Source: Streptomyces sp. MnatMP-M17 (GTDB taxonomy: Bacteria > Actinomycetota > Actinomycetes > Streptomycetales > Streptomycetaceae). Taken from it: DNA of 36,180 bases. Below, in pieces: positions 1 through 7,778 of the stretch. A program made the translations under genes and the position numbers. The stretch is from contig NZ_FMDK01000135.1 of assembly GCF_900091995.1 (NCBI RefSeq), forward strand, positions 1 through 36,180, written 5' to 3'. The notes below the pieces were generated by a model, which made no database searches, was not told the origin of the DNA, and was given only the letters and a program-made list of their open reading frames with translations. Within the stretch, counting starts at the first letter, position 1. Every line of letters starts with the position of its first letter.

Positions 1-253
1 TGCTGAGTCTCATCTCGATGTCCAGCGGGATTCTCATCGTGATGCCATGTGTCCGTTGTCGCTGTCATCCCTTGTGACGTGCTTTTTTGTTGATCCTCGG
101 CAGAATCAAAGGCGGCAGCCGGTGAGAAATTGACGTGACGCCAGATGAGAAGTTGCAGGACATTGCAGTGAGAATCCCAATAGTGGACCCTGCCTGACCT
201 GCAGTTTCTTCCAGTTGGGCGGGGTTCTGCCGACTACTGGCCTCCTCTGTGTT
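1..253. other. Non-coding flank of the CRISPR region
   Basis: I see no credible gene here; open frames in this stretch have no family resemblance and run into the repeat array. Near 62-80 the string GTCATCCCT followed by TGTGACG resembles the first half of a CRISPR repeat and may be a decayed unit, but it is out of phase with the array. A run of six T lies near 92-97. I could not identify a transposon end. Confidence 0.4.
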
Positions 254-828
254 GAGTCGTCCCTGCGTGTGCGGGGCGGGGAACAGCAGCGTAGCGCGAG
301 GGTAGGCCATGCTGGAGTCATCCCTGCGGGTGCAGGGCGAAGTCGGCGGCATCGGCGCCGCTCGTGGTGCGAGGAGAGTCATCCCCGGCATTTGCGGGGC
401 AGAGGACGAGCTGACCGACGCCGACTGCATCGAGCCATCCCTGCGTGTGCTGGGCGGAGTGGAAGCCGATGCTCTCCCACAGTGCGGCGATCGATTCATC
501 CCTGCGTGTGCAGGGGGGAGAGGGCCTCCCGCGGTAGCGCACCAGGGGCGATGGAGTCATGCCTGCGTATGCGGGGTGGAGGCCCATTACGCGGGCAGTC
601 CGCTCCAGATGGACGCGTCATCCCTACGAGTGCGGGGCAGAGGAGTTGGAGTCGATCGGCACGGTGCTCATCGACGAGGAGTCATCCTTGCGTGTGAGGG
701 GTGACGTTGGAGTTCGACTTCCCCATCGTGGACACGAACGTGTCATCCCTGCGCGTGCGGGGCGGAGGCGGCAGACCGGTTTCGGGGTCGATCAAGAGAC
801 GTGTCATCCCTGCGCGTGCGGGGCGGAG
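254..828 (-). CRISPR. Type I-E-like CRISPR array A, 10 divergent repeats
   Basis: Ten units start at 254, 315, 376, 432, 493, 554, 615, 679, 740 and 801, mostly 61 bp apart (28 bp repeat, about 33 bp spacer), as in type I-E. The + strand consensus is near GAGTCATCCCTGC-GTGT-GCGGGGCGGAG, with a hairpin of CCCTGC against GCGGGG. Only the repeats at 740 and 801 are identical; the others differ at several positions, with some compensated stem changes (GCGGGG to GCAGGG). Transcription is probably from the - strand: read that way the repeat ends in GGGATGAC, like the ATAAACCG-type handle of I-E repeats, and the best repeats lie at the right end, as expected next to a leader. Against this, the T-G pair in the stem wobbles only in + strand RNA, so the orientation is not settled. 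Confidence 0.85.
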
Positions 829-1020
829 ACTTGTTGAGCTGGGACGTTACAGATCCCACTGCAGTTTTTATCTGCCTGCAAGACTGGATCGCGTAGCTGA
901 GTTTGGTGACGGCGGGTGGGATTGGTGCGGCAGCAGATCGGCCCCGGACGCCGGGGAGTGGCCTGGTGGCCCGCCAGGTCAGGCGGCAGACGGCAATCCG
1001 ATGGCGCCTGCTCCGTCTGA
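829..1020 (-). promoter_or_regulatory. Candidate CRISPR leader between the two array halves
   Basis: This 190-bp stretch without repeats separates the two groups. It contains the most AT-rich sequence of the neighbourhood (about 846-885, including CAGTTTTTATCTG). It borders the two best-conserved repeats (740 and 801), which is what a leader of array A on the - strand would do. A - strand -10-like GATAAA is present at about 869-874. No cas1 or cas2 is nearby, so any leader may serve only for transcription. It could instead be a stretch where repeats have decayed. Confidence 0.4.
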
Positions 1021-1890
1021 GAGGTGTCCCTGCGTATGGTGGGGCAGACGCGCAGTAGCTTAACGGCCAGGCCTTCGAGTAGGAGTCATCCCTGCTCATG
1101 CAGGGCCAAGTCGGTGGTCTCGGCACCGCTGGCGGTGCGGGGGCGGGGGGCTCATCCCTGCGTGTGCAGGGCATGAGTTGAAGTTCGACTCTCCCAATGG
1201 GGACACGAACGAGTCATTCTGTGTGCTGGGCGGAGAACCAGTACGAGGAGGCTGCTGCGATCGGCTGGTGTCGTCCCGGCATGTGCGGGGCGGTACTGGA
1301 GCTTCCAGGCTCGGCAATGGACTACCGCGAACCATCCCTGTTTGCAGGGCGAAGCTAAGTGGTGAAGCCGCCGGTGGCGCGGCCGTAGAGCCATCCCTGC
1401 CTTTGCGGGGCGGAGCCGAGCTCGTAGCGGGGCGGGGTGATGCCGGGGGAGTCATCCCTGCATGTGCGGAGAGGCGCGGGATGGGCAAAGCGGGGTTTTG
1501 GTGGTCCGATCCATCCCTGCCTGTGCGGGGCGGAGGGGCGGAGCGAGGGCACGATGATGTGGGTGGGGGAGTCATCCCTGTGCGTGCAGGGCGGGGTCCA
1601 AGGGTTCCTTGAGGTAGAGGGGGGCATCCCTGCGTGTGCGGGGCGCAGCGAGCCCAGTCCTGTTCCTCGGTGTCGATCACGGAGCCATCCCTGCGCGTGC
1701 GGGGCGGAGGACGGCTATGCCTGGGGACTCTGGCGATGGTCCGAGTCACCCCTGCCTGTGCGGGGTGGGCCGGGTGGTGACGCCTTCGCCCAGTACGCGG
1801 CAGGAGTCCTCCTCGCGCGTGCAGGAGTGCCGTCCGGGTTGGGCCGCAGTGCCTGGTCGATGGAGCCTTCCTTGCTGGTGGTGGAGGGCG
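1021..1890 (-). CRISPR. Type I-E-like CRISPR array B, about 15 degenerate repeats
   Basis: Units start near 1021, 1083, 1149, 1211, 1268, 1329, 1388, 1449, 1508, 1569, 1621, 1682, 1743, 1804 and 1863. Spacing varies from 52 to 66 bp. The repeats share the array A consensus but are more worn: the unit at 1211 has lost part of the left stem, the one at 1329 has a shortened loop, and those at 1804 and 1863 are barely recognisable. The unit at 1682 is the best copy. Wear through the whole array fits long absence of spacer acquisition. The last unit ends 24 bp before the cas3 start, leaving no room for a normal leader there. Strand is assigned by analogy with array A. Confidence 0.78.
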
Positions 1891-1914
1891 CGCCGTGCTG
1901 GTCTCCGGTGACAT

Positions 1915-4900
1915 GTGGTTAAGCCTAGCGTACCGAAAGTGATCGACTGGCGCGGAGTGAATCTTGGGGCTGAAAGGGGGTTGCGGGTGGGGGTAGTTGA
2001 GGATGCCCGGCTCCGCGGGATCGACCTCGGGGTGTGGGCGGAGTTTGATGCAGCGGCCTGGACGTCGTATCCGCTGTTGTTCCGGATGCTTGATGACGCG
2101 GCGGTTGCGGCGGTGTTGTGGGACCGGTTCTTGAGTTCTTCGCAGCGTGCGGTGATTGCCGAGGGTCTGGGGGTGGGCGAGGAGCAGGCGCGGTCGTTGA
2201 CGGCGTTGCTGGCGGGATTGAGGGAGCTGGGCAAGCTCGTGCCGGGCTTCCAATGGCGTGAGCGTGGCGCGTGGCAGCGGCTGGGCGAGGACCTGGTGGC
2301 CGGGGCGGGCCGTATCTCGCAGACACCGGTGGAGGTGGACCGGTCCTCGATGCATGTGGCGTTTGGTGTGTTGGGCGGGTTCGGCTTCGCTGTCGGCGGC
2401 AACTGCAGCCCGGCGGTTCGGTGTGCGCAGATGGTCGGAGGCATGGGAGGCCGGTTCCTGCAGGTCGATGTGGGCGGTGGCGCTGACGCACGGAGGGTCG
2501 CGGCCACGGCCGGCGGACCGGCGTGGCAGGAGTTGCGGGCCCGCTACGCGGCGCTCGTGCGGTATCTGACCGGTGCGGTCACGGTTCCGGAACGTGTTTC
2601 GGTGCAGGCGGCGGTACTGATCACTGGTGTGGGGATGCTGGCGGGCTGGCTGTCCGGGCAGCGCGGGCACTGGCTGGATGCAGCGCACATGCCGGCGTTC
2701 GGTGCCTCTGAGCACTATACGGACGCCCGCGCTCGGGCGGTGGAGGCGGTCGAGGATGCGGAGTTGGAGCGCGTGGACCTGGAGCCGGTGCCGTTCGCCA
2801 CCGCCCATCCGCATCTGAAGGGCCCCAATGATGTGCAGGCCTCGCTGATGACGCGGTTGCCCGGCATTGTGGGCGAGTACGGCGTCGGCATCACGGTGAT
2901 TGCCGACGGTACGGGATCGGGCAAGAGCGTCAGTGCCCTGGAAGTCGGCCGGATCTGTAATCGCGGCTGCGGCACGGCCGGTGTGGCGTGGCTGATGCCG
3001 ACCACGGCGACCACCGATGCCGCGTGGGAGATGCTGGACGGGTATGTGCGCGCCCACCGGCCCGAGCGGGTGCCGGTCACCCTGGTCCACGGCCGCAGCG
3101 GGATGAACGCCGCCTACACCGGCACGCGGCTCACCGCCGAGGCGGCCGGTGGACCACCCGGTCCTGTCGGTGCCCTGGCCATGTTGATGCCCGACGCCAC
3201 ACACCCGGCCGGTACTTCGGCACCTGACGAGGCCGGTGCGGCTGGCCCGGACGGCGGTGTGACGGAGCCTGCCGGGGCGGGGGAGCGGGAGGCGACCGCG
3301 CCAGAGAGGTTCCTGCGCGTCCAGGACATGGCGCTGCTGGCCCAGTTCTGCGCGGCGACCGTCGATCAGGCGCAGATGGCGGTGCTGCCGGTGCAGTTCA
3401 GCGTGCTGCGGTTGCTGGCGCTGTCGGGCAGGACGGTGGTCGTCGACGAAGCCCATGCCTTGACCCCTTACAGCCACCTGCAGTTGCTGCGGCTGCTGGG
3501 CTGGCTGGGGAGTCTGCGTACACCGGTGGTGCTGCTGTCGGCGACGATGCCTTCCTCGACCAGCAGTGCCATGGTGGCCGCGTATCTGGCCGGTGCCGGA
3601 CACGATCCGGGCGGGCTTGAGGCCGCGGACTACGCGCCGGGCTTTCCGGGATGGCTGTTCGCCGATGCCGCCACCGGCACCGCCCACCGGATGCAGGAGG
3701 CGGCCCGTATCCGGCATTCCCGGGCTCAGCGCCGCCCGCTGCGGATGACCATGCGCCCGGTGACCTACCGGCGGCTGGGCGACGCGCGTCGGGTCGTGGA
3801 CCCGGACGAGCGGCTCGCCGTGATCGGCCGGACGATCGGGCAGGTGGTCCGGGAAGGCGGCTGCGCGATGGCGGGATGTGCGACGGTCGCCGACAGCCAG
3901 GACACCTACCGGTATCTGCGGCGGTCCTGGTCGGGTGATCCGGGGGAGCTGGTGCTGCTGCACGCGCGGTTCCCCGGTTGGGTGCGTGAGCAGCGCACCG
4001 GCTGGGTGCGCCGGGCTCTCGGTCCGGCCGGGCCCCGCCCGGACCGGCTGGTCGTGGTGACCACGAGCATCCTGGACACCAGTTTGGACATCGACGTGGA
4101 CATGATGGTCAGTGATCTGGCCTCGATCGCCCGGCTCCTGCAGCGCGCAGGCCGCCTCGCGCGCTTCTGCTTGGCCTGGCAGAACACCGGCCGCCGCCCG
4201 CAATGGTGGAGCCCCGATCACGTGCCGCACCTCACGGTTCTGCAGCCGCTCGGCGCCGCCGGGACGACCGCGGTCCCGGCCGAGTGGCGCACCGTGGAGC
4301 CGGCGTTCCTGCTGCACGCCACCGCTGCCCTCCTGCAGGCCAGGAACCACGACCTGCAACTGGACCTGCCCGGCGACGTGCAGGACCTGGTCGAGCAGGT
4401 TCACGGCGAACACTCCCCGTTCGCCGACGAGACGGCGAACCTGCGTCGGCTGCTGGCCGGACACCTGGAGCGCACCATGGCCGAGGAACACCTCAGCGCC
4501 GTGCACCTGATCCCGCCGCACGAGCGGGTGTCGGCCCTGGCCGACCTGCATCGTCAGTACCTGACCGCAGCTCAGGCCGCCACCCGCCTGGGCACTCTGC
4601 CCCGACGTCTCCTGCCCTGCTACCTGACGGCCGGCGGTGCACCGGCCCTGGACCGTGCGGGTACACAGCCGCTGCCCGACCAGAGGCACCTGAGCCCCCG
4701 CCAGGTCCACCAGATCCTGCAGCACACCGTGCCCGTGCCCGCCGCCTGGGTCGCCGCCCGCGGCCCGCAGCACCGTCCCCCCGCCGGCTGGGACCAGCAT
4801 CCGCTGCTCGCCGACCTGGTCCTGCTGCCCGCCCCTGCCCGCGACCTTGCCCACACCGAGCACTACGGACGTCATCGCCTGCGCATGGACGACGAACTGG

Positions 4901-4926
4901 GCCTCATCCACGACAGGGTGAACTGA
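1915..4926 (+). CDS. cas3: Cas3 helicase with a degenerate HD nuclease domain
   Basis: This 1003-residue protein has the normal length and order of actinobacterial type I-E Cas3: N-terminal HD domain, SF2 helicase, C-terminal domain. Helicase motifs are intact: Walker A GTGSGKS (332-338), DEAH (511-514), SAT (542-544), TSLDID (722-727) and QRAGRLAR (743-750). The HD domain keeps its framework (YPLLF, LGK, GG-GRF, LA-WL) but the metal ligands are replaced: the first His by Arg57, the HD pair by Arg103-Glu104, probably a His by Ser144, the HH pair by Met177-Gly178, and the late Asp by Gly244. I infer an ATP-driven translocase without DNA-cutting activity. The GTG at 1915 gives the full N-terminus, but its ribosome site is weak and an in-frame GTG at 1939 is possible. 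It lies directly downstream of array B and 540 bp before cas8e. Confidence 0.93.
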   Translation: MVKPSVPKVIDWRGVNLGAERGLRVGVVEDARLRGIDLGVWAEFDAAAWTSYPLLFRMLDDAAVAAVLWDRFLSSSQRAVIAEGLGVGEEQARSLTALLAGLRELGKLVPGFQWRERGAWQRLGEDLVAGAGRISQTPVEVDRSSMHVAFGVLGGFGFAVGGNCSPAVRCAQMVGGMGGRFLQVDVGGGADARRVAATAGGPAWQELRARYAALVRYLTGAVTVPERVSVQAAVLITGVGMLAGWLSGQRGHWLDAAHMPAFGASEHYTDARARAVEAVEDAELERVDLEPVPFATAHPHLKGPNDVQASLMTRLPGIVGEYGVGITVIADGTGSGKSVSALEVGRICNRGCGTAGVAWLMPTTATTDAAWEMLDGYVRAHRPERVPVTLVHGRSGMNAAYTGTRLTAEAAGGPPGPVGALAMLMPDATHPAGTSAPDEAGAAGPDGGVTEPAGAGEREATAPERFLRVQDMALLAQFCAATVDQAQMAVLPVQFSVLRLLALSGRTVVVDEAHALTPYSHLQLLRLLGWLGSLRTPVVLLSATMPSSTSSAMVAAYLAGAGHDPGGLEAADYAPGFPGWLFADAATGTAHRMQEAARIRHSRAQRRPLRMTMRPVTYRRLGDARRVVDPDERLAVIGRTIGQVVREGGCAMAGCATVADSQDTYRYLRRSWSGDPGELVLLHARFPGWVREQRTGWVRRALGPAGPRPDRLVVVTTSILDTSLDIDVDMMVSDLASIARLLQRAGRLARFCLAWQNTGRRPQWWSPDHVPHLTVLQPLGAAGTTAVPAEWRTVEPAFLLHATAALLQARNHDLQLDLPGDVQDLVEQVHGEHSPFADETANLRRLLAGHLERTMAEEHLSAVHLIPPHERVSALADLHRQYLTAAQAATRLGTLPRRLLPCYLTAGGAPALDRAGTQPLPDQRHLSPRQVHQILQHTVPVPAAWVAARGPQHRPPAGWDQHPLLADLVLLPAPARDLAHTEHYGRHRLRMDDELGLIHDRVN

Positions 4927-5043
4927 CCCGCCCGATTCCGGTGCGGCACAACAAGCTGCCCGCATGAGCGCCCGGCGGACATTTTCAAGGCAACACGGCA
5001 CCGGCTTGTCAACGCCTGCCGCGGCACGGCGCCGGGACATGGC

Positions 5044-5072
5044 TGGACATCATACAGAGAATGCCTGATAAT
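5044..5072 (+). promoter_or_regulatory. Candidate promoter for the Cascade-tns operon
   Basis: TGGACA at 5044-5049 and GATAAT at 5067-5072 are separated by 17 bp, which is close to the principal sigma factor consensus. They sit in a local AT-rich island after cas3. Transcription would start near 5079 and run toward cas8e. Assigned by eye. Confidence 0.5.
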
Positions 5073-5115
5073 CACACTTTCTCACGCATTGGACATGTTT
5101 GGTTGCGGTGTGATT
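5070..5115. promoter_or_regulatory. Inverted repeat overlapping the promoter -10
   Basis: AATCACAC at 5070-5077 is repeated inverted as GTGTGATT at 5108-5115. The left arm overlaps the -10 element and the right arm lies about 30 bp into the transcript, as would suit a repressor site. No obvious dedicated regulator is encoded in the cas region. An 8-bp match could arise by chance. Confidence 0.35.
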
Positions 5116-5225
5116 GCCTCAGGGTGTTCGGCGAGCCCAAACGGCTCGGAGAGGGACGTAACCGTCGTGCCACAAGCATGAGCGGCGGTGTGCCATTTTT
5201 TCCTTCCGCTGCCGTCGGTTGTGAA

Positions 5226-5252
5226 GGCGGGGTCCGCTCGGCGGACCCCGCC
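5226..5252 (+). terminator. Perfect 12-bp hairpin upstream of cas8e
   Basis: GGCGGGGTCCGC (5226-5237) and GCGGACCCCGCC (5241-5252) form a perfect stem around a 3-nt TCG loop. No T-run follows, which is common for actinomycete hairpin terminators. It could end cas3 transcripts, attenuate transcripts from the promoter at 5044, or bound a small RNA of about 175 nt. Confidence 0.5.
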
Positions 5253-5464
5253 GAACCCGACACTGCGTCAGGTGCGCAGACCGCCCCACCACGCCTGCCG
5301 CTCCTGATACTTGGCCAGCACTTTTTCCCTTCCCGCCCGGCCCTTCGCCGGCGATGCGTCCACACCCTTCCCCCTCTTCCCTTTTCGTCTGCGTACCTGC
5401 CGGACCCGGACTGCTGTCCAGGGCCAGGCGGTGCTGCGACCTCACCTGTAGGAGACGCCCCTTG

Positions 5465-7046
5465 ATGTGTGTTCCTGCCCGCTTCAGCGCCGCCGACGAC
5501 CCCTGGATCGATGTCCGATCCGGCACCACCTACCGGCAGGTGGGTCTGCGGGAGTTGTTTCTCGACGCCCACACCGTTGATGACCTGGCGATGCCGATCG
5601 CGCCGTCCGCGTCCGGGCTGCTGCGCGTCGCTGCTGTCATTGCCGCCCGTATCACCGCCCTGGACGACCCGCGGTTATCCGCCGACCAGTGGAACGCCCG
5701 CCGCTGGGCGCTGCTGTCCTCGCAGGATGGCTTCAAGCCCGCCGCGGTGAACGCGTATTTCGACAACGACGCCTATTGCTTCGACGTGTTCGATCCGGTG
5801 CGGCCCTGGCTGCAGGACCCGCTGCTGGCGTCCCAGTGCAAAGCCCCCTCGGGTATCAACAAACTCGTCTTCGGCCGCCCGGCCGGCAACAACCTGGCCT
5901 GGCTGAGCCCGCACCACGACCTCGACCCGGCACCCGTACCGACAGCCCAGGCCCTGCAGCATCTGCTGATCCACCACTACTACGGTGCCAGCGGCGGCGG
6001 CACACCACGCACCGTCGGCCGCCGCGCCCCCCCGACACCTGGGCGGGCGAAGCGGCCCCCTGCGTTCGACGGTCTCCTTCCACCCGCTGGGCCGCACCCT
6101 GTACGAGACGCTCCTGGCCCAGATCCCCCAACTCACCGGCGAGCAGACCGGTATTGATCTGTGCCCGTGGGAAGACCCCGCCCCGCCCTCCCCGGACGCC
6201 CCGTCCGTCCCGATGACCTGGCCGGGGCGGATCCTGACCGGCCGCTCCCAGCACGCACTGCTGCTGGTGCCCGGCCACGACGGCTCCTGCGTCAGGGACG
6301 TGTACCTGACCTGGGCCACCGAACGTCCCCCGCTGCCGACCACCGACCCCTACCTGGTCGTCCACACCAACGCAAACGCCAAACCCGAACTGCGCCGGTA
6401 CCCGCGCCGGGCGGACGCCGACAAGGCATGGTGGCGGGAACTGGACGCACTGCTGCTGGCTCCGGACGAACGCCGCGCCTTCCGCCGACCTCAGATCTTC
6501 GACACCCTCAACGACCTGCCCGAACACGTCCGTACCCGCCTGCGGGTCCGCGTCCACGGCTTCGACCAGGACGGCAAGGCCAGCAACCGCCGCTGGTACA
6601 CCGCGATCACCCCGCCAATCTGGGCCTGGGCCCAGGAACACGACCCGGAACGCGCCGAACGCATCGCCGAATGCGTCGCGGCGGCAGAACACCACGCCGG
6701 GCGGCTGACCTACCTGACCGGCCAGGCATGGATGGACACCATCGACGGCCCCGACCGCCGCGCGGATGGCCGCACCCCAGGCAAGCCTGAGAAGAAGCCG
6801 ACGTCCCCGTGGGCGGCACCGGCCCGAGCGGCGTACTGGCCGTTGGCCGAGGACGCGTTCTGGCGCCTGCTCGACCAACCGGGCATCTCCGCCCGGCGGG
6901 TGTACGCCACCGCCGCGGAGCAGGCACTGCGCACGGCCACCGCGGGCGACCGTATCCGTCTGCGGCATGCCGCCCGCGCGGTCGCCGCCGCCGTGGCCGA
7001 ACTCCACCGGCCCCCACGCACCCGACCGGACGAGGAACGCCGCTGA
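5465..7046 (+). CDS. cas8e: Cas8e (Cse1/CasA), interrupted by two single-base shifts
   Basis: This is the large Cascade subunit that recognises the PAM and would contact Cas3. The start ATG at 5465 follows AGGAGA at good spacing. The family segment HHYYGASGGG runs in the first frame to about 6030, while RSTVSFHPLGRTL and everything to 7046 is in another. The bridge DTWAGEA is readable only in the third frame. One extra C in the C7 run near 6027-6033 and one in the C5 run near 6056-6060 restore a continuous protein of about 527 residues, a normal Cse1 length. As written the gene is broken; both lesions being homopolymer deficits 30 bp apart makes sequence error likely. Its stop overlaps the cse2 start (TGATG). 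Confidence 0.88.
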
Positions 7047-7774
7047 TGCCCACGGCCGCCGAACGCCGCCGCCACTACCAGGACTTCACCACCGAGATCC
7101 GCGACCTGTGCACCGACCCCGGCGTACGCAGAGACCTCAGGGACGGCCGCGGCCGCCCGGTCAAAGAATGCCTGCGAATGCACAAATACCTCACCGTGCG
7201 CACCGCCGGCCACGGCCAGCGCCACGCCCACTACACCGTCGCCTCCCTCATTGCCCTGGCCGACCCCCTCGAAGCACAGCGCACCCGCCCCACCCCCGCC
7301 CCACGGCCACGGCAGACTGCTGGCGAACTCGCAGTGCCGCCCTCCTCAGCCGTCCTTTGCCTGCCCTCCGTCACCGACCCCGGCGGTACACCTGCGGCGC
7401 CCCCAGCTGCAGAGGACCCTCCGCCCAGCCCGCCGGACGCCCCCGGGCCCGGGCAGCCCGACTCCGCCCTCTACACGACCGCAGCCTGGCGCAAGCGCCC
7501 CAACCTCGGCGTAACCCTGGCACGCGCGGTACGCCGCGCCGCCTTCAACGAGGACCGCACCGACGCCCTCCTGCACGTCATCGTCCGCGTCGGCGACGAC
7601 CACCTGCACCAGCACCTGCTGCCCTCCCTGACCGACCGGCTGCTGCGCGCCGAACTCGCCTGGGACTGGCCCGTCCTGCTCGACGACCTCGCGGCCCGCG
7701 TCTTCGACCCGGACCAGGTCGCCACCCGCTGGCTGGACGCGTTCTACCTCACCCTCAACCCCATCAAGGACTAA
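7046..7774 (+). CDS. cse2: Cse2/CasB, small subunit of Cascade
   Basis: This 242-residue protein is recognised as Cse2 by its place between cas8e and cas7e and by family features: an N-terminal helical part with LRMHKYLTV and HYTVASLIALAD, and a C-terminal part ending DQVATRWLDAFYLT. Cse2 forms a dimer that stabilises the R-loop in Cascade. A Pro/Ala-rich, low-complexity insertion at about residues 80-145 makes it longer than the usual 160-220 residues. The ATG at 7046 overlaps the cas8e stop, and cas7e begins 4 bp after its own stop, so translation is probably coupled. Confidence 0.85.
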   Translation: MPTAAERRRHYQDFTTEIRDLCTDPGVRRDLRDGRGRPVKECLRMHKYLTVRTAGHGQRHAHYTVASLIALADPLEAQRTRPTPAPRPRQTAGELAVPPSSAVLCLPSVTDPGGTPAAPPAAEDPPPSPPDAPGPGQPDSALYTTAAWRKRPNLGVTLARAVRRAAFNEDRTDALLHVIVRVGDDHLHQHLLPSLTDRLLRAELAWDWPVLLDDLAARVFDPDQVATRWLDAFYLTLNPIKD

Positions 7775-7778
7775 AGAC

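Larger units (their letters stand above)
4927..5464 (+). other. Long cas3-cas8e intergenic region
   Basis: The 538-bp gap between cas3 and the Cascade genes holds no recognisable gene. Open frames here are GC-driven and lack family resemblance. It contains a promoter-like element, an 8-bp inverted repeat and a strong hairpin (listed separately), so the Cascade genes would have a leader of roughly 385 nt. A separate promoter between cas3 and cas8e also occurs in Escherichia coli type I-E loci. An AGGAGA ribosome site at 5450-5455 precedes the cas8e start. Confidence 0.6.

Noticed and set aside
215-1922. Open frames through the repeat arrays
   Set aside because: They repeat the same short peptide (SSLRVRGG-like) once per CRISPR unit, so they come from the repeats and not from a gene.
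1096-5040. 1314-residue open frame on the - strand opposite cas3
   Set aside because: It is an antisense shadow of high-GC coding DNA, rich in Arg, Pro, Gln and His, without domains, and lies over cas3 and the repeats.
5985-7046. cas8e second half as a separate gene
   Set aside because: Its first residues lack similarity and the two halves join exactly into one Cse1 protein once two C residues are restored.
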